Source: Oenanthe sinensis (Eukaryota > Streptophyta > Magnoliopsida > Apiales > Apiaceae). Taken from it: DNA of 64,000 nucleotides. A program made the translations under genes and the position numbers. Positions 56,101-64,000 of this stretch are shown here, piece by piece. The notes under the pieces are model-generated. The model did no database searches, was not told the DNA's origin, and was given only the letters and a program-made list of their open reading frames with translations. Every line of letters starts with the position of its first letter. Position 1 is the first letter of the stretch. Location of the stretch: contig JAPMAC010000197.1 of the NCBI GenBank assembly GCA_028671895.1, forward strand, positions 8,039,501 through 8,103,500, given 5' to 3'.

Positions 56101-58259
56101 ACTTATTATTTGCAATATTAGCTCATTTGTACATGACAACTTTACTTTTAAAGATGAAATAAAAATCACATTTAACCCAAATGGAGAATCGTGGAAGTAC
56201 AATAGATAATATTGTCAAGTTACCTTACCTGCTAAATTGCTCAATGGAAGTTATAGCAGTTACAGATAGCGTTCCTTTTTTTGTTCTGCTATCAATAGTC
56301 TGTTCTGCCATGAAATTGTCCTCGATGTCTAAAGTATCTAATGCGTTCCCCAGATTTGGGGTTATATCATGAACATTTTTTACCAGTGGAGTAGCCACTT
56401 CACTAAAAAGATTTTGTGTCTTTGACACCCATAGATTGAAAGTTGACTGTACAGCTTCTGCCAAGAAAATTTGTTTCATGCACAGCTTAGATTAGAAACA
56501 AAAAAAACACTTAAAGGCAAACAACAATGATAAAATAGTGGATAACGTAATAATGAAAGAACAATTTCACAAAGCATTCAAGTCTTACACACAAAGAATC
56601 AGACAAAGCTCAATCAGTAAAGACCGGTGCTTGTATTGAAGCTTGATGCGTTAATGCATTTATGAGAAAGAAGAAGAAGATCTGAACACAGTCACAGTTC
56701 ATAACAACAGGTAAAAAGCGAATTAAGCTCAACATATATGATTTTAAAAGTGGACAAAATCAAAATCTCGTAACGCATAATATATAGAGAACTCTTGCAC
56801 ATAATTAAATTAATAATTAAATTTTGGTACAGTCTGCACGATATGTAACATCCCCGCCCAAAGACTACTAAGTACACCTACAAATTACGATTTTAGAGGG
56901 ATGCGGCGGGTTTTGTGGATTAGCCAAGCCACTGGACTTGGACTTTAAATTCGGAATAGCCCTGAACATTTGATTTGGGCTCAAAATTTGACTAGGGATG
57001 TCCCATAACACCAAAAAGATTAGAGGGAGAACACTATGACTGTGACAACAATATTAATAAAAAGGACAGGAATAGTTGACATCAGGTCTACTTTAGTTTA
57101 ACTGTCAATAATATGCACAAATGCTTCTTGTACCTTAATATAGGATCCTCTCACCAAAATGATCATATTTTTCTTCTTCCAGTTCTGTCTTTGAAGTTAG
57201 ATACAGTACAAAGCCGATCACATAACCTTGTAAGCACGCAGTTTTTACTCATATGTTGTTTAAACACAGTTTCTACAACTTATAAACATGAGCTATAAAT
57301 CATGTCGACCATAATTAAATTTGCAAGAACAATAAATAAATGTTTTTTGCAATAACCACCAAAGACCAAATCTGCAAAAGAACTACGTATCAAGTTATCC
57401 AAGTTTCAAGAACATGAGAATCGCTCCCCCCCCCCCCCTCGCAGTTTCTTTATTGAATAGCATTAAACTCTTCTCGAACTAAAAACTACATATGTACCTT
57501 CAACGTGTGAAGGTAAAGTAAGTGCCTAATGCATCAAATTTTTCTTTGAGGCATAATGCTATCACTTTGTAAGCATCCATATTCACTTTAGACAATCAAG
57601 TTAGCATTTTTCAGATAACCCCCCCCCCCCCCCCCGGTGCAGTGGATGTAATTTGAGCTGAAAAGAATGGTAACAGTTAATCATGCTATTTGCTAGACGA
57701 TTACCATGGCACTTTCCATATACGAAAGAGAGTTTACGAGTTAATTGCATATTTTAGATACAATAATCTACCGGCAATAATCGTGATTAAATAATAGTCT
57801 GTACAATATTTACTATGTTATAGCTAAGTTGCTAATAAAACCATTGAATAATAATGAAATAAATAAAAGAGATAAATTTACGGCAACCAAACAGTCAAAC
57901 ATCTCTATATATGATAACCTAACATTTTAGCAGGACACACACACACATTCTAACAAAAAAAAGTATGAAACTTCATATGGGTACAAATAAAGGAACAATT
58001 TGAAAGGCAAAGGCATAACTTGAGAGAGAGAGAGAGAGAGAGAGGTGAAGTTACTGGTATCAATATCTCTGAACTTCCATTTAGTATTATCACCAGGGAG
58101 CCTAAAATGAAATTTATTGTCTTTGTCTGCTGAAGAAGATGAAGATTTCTTCTTATCACAACATACTATTCTCCTTAAATCTTGATCATACTGATGATTA
58201 TATTGATATGGGGTCACAGGAAACAATGGTGACACTTTAACCAAATATTTATAATGCAT
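38160..58259 (-). CDS. DUF639-family membrane-associated protein, 11 exons, 833 aa
   Basis: Exons, reading down the minus strand: 58259-58055, 56457-56229, 55469-55322, 54646-54539, 54053-53896, 52751-52586, 41210-41074, 40948-40261, 40101-39989, 39046-38791, 38453-38160. All introns are GT-AG, phases agree at every junction and the total is 2502 bp, ending TAA. Family motifs: VPESVYNDARNLVEYC (about 165), MIAWEQPYSG (about 206), LKWENNMAWPGKLTLTDKAL (about 315), ETWVLEFVDLGGEMRRDVWHA (about 385), IARLQALQF and GDIVCQTLAVN (exon 8). Hydrophobic segments lie near 636-650, 652-673 and 740-770, so the C-terminus is probably membrane-anchored. Biochemical function is unknown; Arabidopsis paralogues are annotated only as DUF639. 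Least certain are exon 1 and the 5' end of exon 5. No internal stop, so probably functional. Confidence 0.88.
41292..42875 (+). pseudogene. copia RT/RNase H pseudogene (fragment D)
   Basis: RT pieces: WIFKTKYNVDG and KARLVAKGYTQ, then an in-frame TAG (41620) and a small deletion before QLDVKSAFLNGELKEEVYVE. A TGA replaces the Trp codon after LKQAPRA (41855). ACLYVDDLIYMGTN and FLGIQVKQ follow, then a TGA and small gap near 42205. RNase H pieces: TDSDWGGSLDDGKSTSG, a stop near 42520, YCDNNSAIAM and HFIRDLVQEEEI. At least five lesions, so dead. Confidence 0.85.
41292..43030 (+). mobile_element. copia fragment D (RT-RNase H end and partial LTR), antisense to the gene
   Basis: It starts within pol (LELVEGTTDTSVRRVRSIYDVY), 81 bp from exon 7, and runs through RT and RNase H to a stop at 42875, a purine run (AGAGGGGA) and a probable LTR start TGTTAAAAG at 42883. 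There is no integrase, gag or 5' LTR, so it is truncated at its 5' side. The far end of the LTR remnant is uncertain. Confidence 0.75.
44180..44430 (+). repeat. 5' LTR of element E (251 bp)
   Basis: Contains a TATA box (CTATAAATAC near 44360). It lacks a 23-bp segment (TAATATTATGTGATATGATAGGC type) present in the 3' LTR, which looks like a partial duplication of GGCTGATATTAGG sequence. Confidence 0.92.
44359..44368 (+). promoter_or_regulatory. TATA box of element E 5' LTR
   Basis: CTATAAATAC, conserved in the 3' LTR, about 70 bp before the LTR end. Confidence 0.55.
44554..45216 (+). pseudogene. copia gag of element E, ended by a premature stop
   Basis: ATG 44554 gives MSLERSGNFLVRFNGKNYSA. 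The gag fold has LVKGKELWGYVDG and TYKDMWGYLKKVY, with a helical middle (FQLELELGQLSQGSMKIQEF). It ends at TAA 45214-45216 after SSPIPVA. The same frame continues with VAQGKQRGG, and the TAA is probably a CAA-to-TAA change. The knuckles lie beyond the stop: the first has lost its first Cys (YSCKGFGHVATNC), the second is whole (CNYCKKAGHIIKDC). Confidence 0.85.
45217..48597 (+). pseudogene. copia pol of element E with two single-base frameshifts
   Basis: Protease motif reads WYFDSTASNHMTS, with Thr for the Gly of the DSGAS active site. Integrase is well kept (HTDVWGISP, FIDDYTRYTWVYFL, QQNGVAERKNRHLLD). The frame is lost by one base near 46863 and regained at RFKPGHFYNRR. RT is intact (HQMDVKNAFLNGDLKEEIYM, IYVDDIIITGSD). 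A second one-base loss occurs near 48093. RNase H follows (YSDADWAGCPDTRRST, KAEYRAMSAACSEI, VDNKSVIQI). It stops at TGA 48595-48597. Because the lesions are few and the LTRs close, it is young, but the protease change alone may inactivate it. Confidence 0.88.
48605..48878 (+). repeat. 3' LTR of element E (274 bp)
   Basis: TGTCAATATAATTATC to CTTTGTCA, 23 bp longer than its partner. Confidence 0.92.
49613..49985 (-). mobile_element. TRIM (miniature LTR retrotransposon, 363 bp)
   Basis: On the minus strand: 5' LTR from about 49980 down to 49913 (TGTTAAAATAATATATGATAC...), primer site TGGTATTAGAGC, a short core with GGGAGTAGGGGTCTCAAGTTC, purine tract CGAAGGGGAA, and 3' LTR from about 49690 down to 49618 (TGTTAGAATAATATATGATC...). 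Flanks are TAATG (49613-49617) and TTATG (49981-49985), a 4/5 duplication. It has no coding capacity and is inserted in the RNase H of element F. Confidence 0.8.
50231..51388. other. intron 6 remainder, no gene
   Basis: Possible LTR remnant of element F at the start. A 21-bp direct repeat (GTGATATAATGTATTTTCATC at 50435-50455 and 50508-50528) flanks a 13-base C run (50486-50498). No coding signal is convincing. Confidence 0.5.
51389..52494. mobile_element. Mutator-type non-autonomous inverted-repeat element (1088 bp) with 9-bp duplication
   Basis: Ends GGACCATTTATATAA (51398) and TTATATAAATGGTCC (52485) open inverted repeats of about 300 bp, roughly 80% alike, containing TTTTTGAAYCGTCGGAT, TTTCAACGGTCAAGATTA and AGCCAAACACTATCCTTGAT on both arms. 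GATTGTCAG flanks both sides (51389-51397, 52486-52494), the 9-bp length typical of Mutator-like elements. The AT-rich core holds no transposase. It lies 91 bp from the 5' splice site of intron 6. Confidence 0.88.
57425..57438. repeat. C14 tract in intron 1
   Basis: Uninterrupted C run; it is a G run in the transcript of the minus-strand gene. Confidence 0.9.
57619..57635. repeat. C17 tract in intron 1
   Basis: Uninterrupted C run, again poly-G in the pre-mRNA. Exact length may suffer sequencing error. Confidence 0.88.
58022..58044. repeat. GA microsatellite beside exon 1 donor
   Basis: (GA)n, i.e. (CT)n in the transcript, starting about 10 bases past the donor of exon 1. Confidence 0.9.
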
Positions 58260-58366
58260 TTTTTGTGTGTGTAGACTAGTGTGTGTTTTTCAAGATTCAA
58301 GCCGCTGCTGCTGCTTTTTGGGCATCATATTTTCACAAATAAAGAGTTGGGTTTTGCTATTAATCA

Positions 58367-58376
58367 AAATATATAC
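58367..58376 (-). promoter_or_regulatory. possible TATA box of the DUF639 gene
   Basis: Minus-strand TATATATTTT lies about 110 bp upstream of the ATG at 58259, a plausible core-promoter distance. No other support. Confidence 0.3.
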
Positions 58377-58594
58377 ATACAGAGTAAAAGATTAGTAAAA
58401 ATGATTTTGCTTCACAATTTTGGATTTTATGTCTCCACAAGACTGCGTGACTCGTGAATAACGTGTGCTTTCTTCTTCTCTCTCTTCGGTCTTAATGATT
58501 GTTTGGTGAGTGTACACCTCCAAATAAAACTTTGGTCGACTCGAAAAACAAGGGTTCTGGATAGTGGATATTAGTTGAGAAAAGGCGCTTCCTG

Positions 58595-58985
58595 GCACAA
58601 TTTGGTAAGATAATATCCGGCATAAGTCGTAATAATGGTCTCAAATAGCATTTCAAAACACTATATCGTGTAACGTGTAAAAAAAAAAATTTGGTTGAAA
58701 ACGTGACATAGTCTCACGTTTTGGGGTTAGGAGAAATATTTTTTTTTACACTACGCGATCTAGCGTGTAGCCCCAAAACACTACTTTAAGTTGCGTTTTG
58801 AGTCAAGAATTCAAGATAAAGTTGCGTTTTGCCCCGAAAAAAATTTAAAAAAAGTACAAAACATTACACGAAATAGTGTTTTCACCCATTTCCAGCAGGT
58901 CACACTATGTAGCGTTTTGGAGTGCTATTTAGGATCATTTTTTTGGGGTGTGTCATTTACGACATTTTCTTCCCAAATGATGTCA
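58595..58985. mobile_element. MITE-like inverted-repeat element upstream of the DUF639 gene
   Basis: The left arm (ATTTGGTAAGATAAT, GTCGTAATAATGGTCTCAAA, TAGCATTTCAAAACACTATA) is mirrored at the right (reverse complement reads ATTTGGGAAGAAAATGTCG, AATGATCCTAAATAGCAC, TCCAAAACGCTACATAGTG). Arms of about 80-100 bp surround a core with further CCCCAAAAC/GTTTTGCCCC inversions. No coding capacity and no clear target duplication. It lies 340-730 bp before the start codon. Confidence 0.65.
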
Positions 58986-59032
58986 TATAGGGTCAACACC
59001 CATATTAGTTCTATTTTTAATGATTTCATTTT

Positions 59033-59847
59033 GAGCTATTAGCCAAAAAAATCAATGAACTTTATGTATTTTTGCAATTTCATCAATCAACTTATTCTCT
59101 CTTCCAATGCATATTATTATCTTTATTACTAAAATAGTAACAATTTTATTAATTATAGATTATATTAAAAATTAGTGAATTGCATTTTTAATTTTTTAAA
59201 TTAACAACTTTTTTCTATTATATTATAATTATATATATATATATTATTTTTTATATTTTAATTATGCACTGTATTAAATTACTCTTTCAAATTAACATAA
59301 AATACTAATAAATATATGATCAATTACTTATTTTAGATTTAAATTGAAAAAAATAATTATATTTACTTAGAATATTTTATAAAATATATTTTAAGTATTT
59401 TGAAATCATTTTTCTATATTTTTACAGATTTGTTTTGTGAAAACCTTAAATTTTTATATTTTAATATGAAGCTTTTTAAAAATAAATATAATTGATAGTT
59501 TAAAACATAATATTCTTCGGCGAAGGTCTTTAATTTATCATATAAATAATTTAGTATTTTTGAAAAATAAATATAATTCATAGTTTAAAGCATGATATAT
59601 AAATATATATTTTATTGTTTAATGAAAGATAAAAAAAAAGTTTGTTATATTTTTATTAATAAATTAATTATGAATTTCATTATATTATGTAATTAGTTTA
59701 CATCATTTAACTCTATTTAAAAATATTAAATTTTAATATTTTTCTCACAATTAAACAAAGTTCGTTGGGTTTATACGAGAAAATCAAAATTTATTGATTA
59801 TATTGCAAAAAAGTATAAAATTTGTTGGGTTTTTTTAGCTAATAGTT
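59033..59847. mobile_element. second inverted-repeat element, AT-rich
   Basis: GAGCTATTAGCCAAAAAAAT and TGTATTTTTGCAATTTCATC on the left are mirrored by TTTTTTTAGCTAATAGTTC and GATTATATTGCAAAAAAGTA on the right. The core is about 690 bp of AT-rich DNA without a gene. TTCATTTT-like sequence flanks both ends, but the duplication length is ambiguous. Confidence 0.5.
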
Positions 59848-60454
59848 CATTTTTATTTAGGGAGTTGCTAAATGCAGATTGATTTTACTTAATACAGTTT
59901 GCTGAGATTACCCTTCTGACCCTTCTAGTGTTTTGTGCAACATTATGAATTTTGAATGTATTAAATGTGTCATATTCTAATAAGTATTGTCTATATATAT
60001 ACTCCATTAATTAAGCTTATCTTTTTCAGCTATATGTAAAAACTTTACGTACTTTGTAGTACTAATTTTCATATCTTTATGGTACAAAACAATAGTTTAT
60101 TACATTATTAAAAAATTTTATTAAGTTTTTTATTAACAATTTAAATTAATTATATTAATATACTTAATATATTTTAATTTTAATTTTTATTATATTTAAT
60201 AAAGTGTAAAAATATTATTTTATATATAAACATATTTATTAATAATTTATTTAACTGTTTTAAAATATATTGTATATCTATATAAAAATATTGAAATACT
60301 AATAATAAAATATTTTCATTTTAAAAAATATTAATTTTCAATATAAAATGGTGAAACAATTTAATTAGAATAAATATTACAATAAAATATTAATTGTAAA
60401 AAATTTATAATTAATTTATATTTTATATTTTATTTATATTAATTTAATTTTTTA

Positions 60455-60490
<36 letters not shown>

Positions 60491-60770
60491 TTTCATCAAT
60501 ATTTTAAGTTTATTTAATATCACGTGAAAATATATTATATAATTTTAATCGTTAAATACGTAAATATGTTTAAAAATACTTTAACATTATCATTAAAGAT
60601 CCTTTTATTAATTTTCAATTGTATTAAATAAATATATAATATATATATAATATTAAAAGTATTAGTAGAATATTAAGTGTAAATATAAACTGAAAAATAA
60701 ACTTAATTAAATAGAAAATGTTACCCTGATAAATAGACTATTATAGAAGAGGGGTTGAATATAATAGTAC
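59848..60770. other. AT-rich intergenic DNA with (AT)n
   Basis: Includes an AT dinucleotide run of about 28 bases (about 60462-60489). Just before the LTR, 60741-60766 resembles an inverted copy of the LTR end (AGAAGAGGGGTTGAATATAA against ATTACATTCAACCCCCCTTC), so the LTR could start earlier, near 60727. No gene. Confidence 0.45.
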
Positions 60771-60809
60771 TGTTAGGAATACAAACACTGATGATTGTCA
60801 GATAATATC

Positions 60810-60975
60810 AATCAGAGTTTATGCTGACGTCACCAGAGAATAAGGAGCTTTCGGTCAGAGTTTACTCTATCAGAGAATATCCAATCAGAGTTTACTCTAA
60901 CAGAGAATACTCCAATCAGAGACTAACAACCGACAGAGTTTGTTAAGGAAGCAAATCAAATCAGAGTTTGATTAG
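60810..60975 (+). promoter_or_regulatory. TCAGAGTTTACTCT repeats in U3 of element C
   Basis: AATCAGAGTTTA, GTCAGAGTTTACTCTATCAG, ATCAGAGTTTACTCTAACAG, ATCAGAGACTAAC, GACAGAGTTTGTTAA and ATCAGAGTTTGATTA follow one another upstream of the TATA box. Tandem U3 motifs act as enhancers in elements such as tobacco Tnt1; that role here is inferred. Confidence 0.6.
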
Positions 60976-61064
60976 GATAGTGAGAAGTAATCTGAATGCA
61001 AGTATATTTCATTGTTAAAGATGTTCTTTTCTTAATTTGATTTGTAATTGAATTGTAACTATGT

Positions 61065-61074
61065 CTATATAAAC
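61065..61074 (+). promoter_or_regulatory. TATA box of element C LTR
   Basis: CTATATAAAC within TATGTCTATATAAACACAGA, about 215 bp before the LTR end. Confidence 0.6.
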
Positions 61075-61290
61075 ACAGACATAGGTTAACTTAATTGCAT
61101 CTTTTACAAGTCATATATTTCATAACCTTTTAGCTCTTAAGAACATTGATTTTCTTGAGAGAGTTTTGTACACAGTTCATTATTAATACAAAATAGTATT
61201 TTATTCTTCATACTTGTGTTCATAATCGATTAATTGGTACTATTACATTCAACCCCCCTTCTGTAATAGATATATTTCTGGAAAAACAAT

Positions 61291-61302
61291 TGGTATCAGA
61301 GC
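61291..61302 (+). other. primer-binding site of element C
   Basis: TGGTATCAGAGC two bases after the LTR, the canonical initiator-Met tRNA complement. Confidence 0.9.
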
Positions 61303-61337
61303 AGGCAGTTAAAATTCAACTGTTAGATCATAAAATC

Positions 61338-63591
61338 ATATCTGGAAACAAGTATGAGAGCATAAGAATTACAATCTTGAAGAAAGCTGAGTACCCTACA
61401 TGGAGGGTGAAGATGTTAATGTTCTTGGAAGCAACAGACCATGATTATTTGGATAGGATCAATGAAGGTCAGTATCTTCCAACAAAATTGGTGCCTGCAA
61501 CTATTGTAGAAGGAAGACAAGTCCTTGAACATTATACACTGAAAGACAAGAAAAAATGGACCAATGAGGAAAAACAAGAAGTTCTCAAGGATGCCAAGGT
61601 AAGAAACATATTGCATAACAGTCTTGACTCTGTAATGTCCAACAGGATAATAGCATGCAAAACAACAAAGGAGATCTGGGATGCACTGGAGGTTCAATGT
61701 CAAGGAACTAAAGAAATTAAGAAAAACAGAAGATCTGTGTTAATTCAGGAATATGAATACTTTGAAGCAAAATATAATGAATCCCTCACAGATATCTATG
61801 ACAGATTTCTAACTCTGTTAAACAACTTGGCTTTGGTGGATAAGTTGTATGATAATGAAGATTCAAAGACCAAGTTTCTTAGGGCTCTTCCAGAAGAATT
61901 GGATCTGCAGACATCTTTGATTAGAGACAGGGCTGATTTAGATGAGATGTCTTTATATGAGGTCTATGGAAAATTGAAAACTCATGACTTGGAATTACAA
62001 CAAAGAATAAATAGGAAGAGTAGCAAGGCAAAATCTATTGCTTTGAATGTTGAAGCCAAAATTGAAGATCCAAAAGAAAAAGTCCTTAAGGCTTCAACAA
62101 GGAAAGGGAAAGAAGTAATTGTCCAAGAAAGTAGTGAATCAGAGTTTGAAATAAACTCTGATGACTCCACAGACTTTGATATGATGGAGATAGTTGCTAT
62201 GATTGTTAAAGGCTTCAAAAAGATGAAGTACAGAAAGTACAAGAAGCAAGCAAATTTTCAGAAGAAGCATGGAGAGTCAGACAAGAAAGAAAGGTTCAAG
62301 AAAAGAAAAGATAGAGATGGGAAATCAAAAACTGTTGACAAGTCAAAGATTAAATGTTACAAGTGTAACAAGATGGGGCACTTTGCTACTGAATGCAAAA
62401 GTAAGAAATCAGGAAAGGCTTTAATCACATCAAAAAGGGATTGGATGGATTCCTCAAATTCTGAATATGAAACAATTTATGCACTCATGGCAAATACTGA
62501 TGCTCTAAACTCTGATAAGGTTCCAGACTCTGTCTTTAACTTTCAAACTGATAATATCTGTGAACTAAAGTCTTTTCTTAGATCTTTACATGTTAGTTTT
62601 ATATCACAGACTCTAGAAAATGAGAGATTAAAATTTGAGATACAAACTCTGACTGCTAGGAATAACATGCTTGAATCTGACAACTCTGATATGCTAAACA
62701 TAAAGAAAGACTTTGATAATGCTATTCACATGCAAACTCAATTAGAAATTCAAGTTGAATATCTGAAATCTAAAATAGCTAAAGAGAAAGAAACTTTCAG
62801 AGTTTTGACAAACTCTGGAAAGAGAGTCCAACAAATGTTGTCTAATAAGAATTGGACTTCTGCTTTAGGTTATGAATCTGACAAAGAAACACACACTAAA
62901 TCACACATAAAAGGAATATTGAATAAACCTGTGAAATTTGTTAGAGCTAGTAATGACAAGAAAACTTCTAGTGAATGCTCTAAAAACAATAGTGTGTCAA
63001 AATCTAAAAAGGTGAATATAGGGTTACTTTCTCAGAAGTAACTTAAAGAAAAATTGAAAGCAGTCACCAATAAAAATAAACCTAAAAAGGTGAAAAGAAA
63101 TAGGAATAGAAAAGTAGGAATTACTAAGGAGAATAACTACATAAATATCCCTGATGCTCCTAGAAAAACATGATTTACTTGTGGTAATTCAAATCACCTT
63201 GCCACTGAATGCAAACAAAATAAGAAGAAGGAAACTGAAAAACCTAGTTTTGATGCTAGAAAACAAACTAGATATAGACCACAAAATCACTGTTTTCATT
63301 GTGGTAGTTTGTGACATTCCATTTATACATGCAAAGAATATCATAGTTTTATTACAATTTTTATGAACCACATCCTCAAATAAATATTTCTCCAAAACAT
63401 ACTGTCAATCAAATATATGTGATAAAGTCTGATAAAAGGAGTGTAAACTCTGACAGTACAAAATCTGTGAATGCAAACTTTGAACATGTAAACTCTGTTA
63501 ACACCTCTGATAAAATACTTCTGCTGCAAAAGTTAACAAGTTTTCAAAGAAAGGACCCAAACTAGTTTGGATCCCCAAACCTACTAATTAA
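61338..63591 (+). pseudogene. copia gag of element C with three zinc knuckles, stop-ridden
   Basis: The frame is open through the primer site, but no good ATG precedes the conserved block. The codon ATA at 61338-61340 before SGNKYESIR is probably the lost start (ATG to ATA). Gag core: EYPTWRVKMLMFLEATDHDY, NSLDSVMSNRIIACKTTKEI, LTDIYDRFLTLLNNL. The first knuckle CYKCNKMGHFATEC is whole. The frame ends at TAA 63039-63041. Beyond it, in the same frame, a second knuckle has its first Cys codon turned into TGA (63171 region), and a third (CFHCGSL, TGA, HSIYTC) is cut by a stop near 63313. The tail ends LVWIPKPTN before TAA at about 63590. Confidence 0.8.
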
Positions 63592-63612
63592 ATTGCATTT
63601 ACTGATTGCAGG

Positions 63613-64000
63613 GAAATAGGAAAAACATCCTAGTGATTAATAGTGGATGTCCTGCACATATGACTGGAAATAAATCCCTACTTTCAGAGTTTAAAGAGAA
63701 GGTTGGCCCAACAGTATCTTATGGAGATGGCAACATAGGAAGAACACTGGGATATGGCAACATTGTGATTGAAAATGACATTATTGAAAATGTAGCTCTA
63801 GTTGAAGGACTCAAACATAATATGCTAAGTGTGAGTCAAATGACAGACATAGGTTATTTTGTGAAATTTCATGGAACTCATTGTGAAGTGAAAAGCAAGA
63901 AGAATGGGAAAGTAGTTCTTATTGGTCACAGACATAACAATTTATTTGAAGCTAGCTTGGATGTTGATTTTGATAGTCCCTTAACTTGCCTACTTGGAAA
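63613..64000 (+). pseudogene. copia protease/pre-integrase start of element C (partial)
   Basis: INSGCPAHMTGNKSLLSEF is the protease signature with Asn for the catalytic Asp and Pro for Ser of DSGCS, so it is inactive. The usual YGDGNIGRTLGYGNI and VEGLKHNMLSVSQM blocks follow. It runs off the window edge. It is preceded by an acceptor-like GATTGCAG as in element B. Confidence 0.8.

Larger units (their letters stand above)
60771..61288 (+). repeat. 5' LTR of element C (about 518 bp)
   Basis: TGTTAGGAATACAAACACTG to TTTCTGGAAAAACA. The U3 part repeats ATCAGAGTTTACTCT with variants about six times (60810-60975). The end carries the CATTCAACCCCCCTTCTGTAAT block shared with Sirevirus LTR ends. 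The start could instead be near 60727. Confidence 0.7.
60771..64000 (+). mobile_element. copia element C, 5' part, runs off the window
   Basis: 5' LTR, primer site, gag with zinc knuckles and the start of protease/pre-integrase. Several in-frame stops show it is defective. No 3' end is in the window. Confidence 0.85.

Noticed and set aside
56845..57030. TGTAACATCCCCGCC as the start of a Ty3-type LTR in intron 1
   Set aside because: No partner LTR, primer site or coding sequence was found; the resemblance is to a short start motif only.
57950..58044. Exon 1 frame extended through a Leu-Ser run
   Set aside because: The LSLSLS stretch is the CT microsatellite past a good GT donor; splicing at 58055 gives the frame that joins exon 2.

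Overview
The window is nuclear DNA of a flowering plant, most likely a eudicot: AT-rich, with GT-AG introns, one conserved plant gene, and layers of Ty1/copia LTR retrotransposons whose primer sites match the initiator-Met tRNA (TGGYATCAGAGC). I cannot name the species. No RNA gene, CRISPR array or prokaryotic feature was seen.

Layout. 1-2311 is the 3' end of a plus-strand Angela-like copia element (RNase H end plus 3' LTR). It sits in a decayed Sirevirus-like element (2312-10837: broken pol, AT-rich spacer, env-region remnant, 79-bp tandem repeat, 3' LTR with a GGCGC array). That LTR is cut at 10838 by a second Angela-like element on the minus strand (10838-18929), which has lost most of RNase H and the far third of its 5' LTR. 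It abuts a foreign copia LTR fragment (18930-19985), a broken hAT transposase gene (to 21886) and an old Sirevirus-type LTR (ending 23295). A young, full-length Sirevirus-like element fills 23483-34550, with perfect ACTAC target duplications. A 1.2-kb internally deleted LTR element with perfect CTACT duplications lies at 35251-36462, followed by a PPR gene remnant.

The one apparently intact host gene is on the minus strand, 58259 down to 38160. It encodes a DUF639-family protein that I reconstruct as 11 exons, 2502 bp, 833 codons plus stop. Its intron 6 (41211-52585) is swollen by a nested stack: a copia fragment 81 bp from the 3' splice site, an old copia element (about 43.2-50.2 kb) split within its reverse transcriptase by a complete 4.7-kb copia element (44180-48878, GTTTT duplications) and within RNase H by a 363-bp TRIM (49618-49980), and a 1.09-kb Mutator-type inverted-repeat element (51398-52485, 9-bp duplication) 91 bp from the 5' splice site. 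A MITE-like element lies just upstream of the gene and another inverted-repeat element beyond it. The window ends in the LTR, gag and protease start of another copia element (60771-64000).

I found no clearly new multi-gene system. The most interesting signals are three non-autonomous elements with clean boundaries (TRIM, internally deleted LTR element, Mutator-type element), family-specific repeat arrays in the LTR promoters, an AACTCTGA/TCAGAGTT hairpin motif shared by two unrelated elements, and a stop-plus-TTGCAG junction between gag and pol in two elements.
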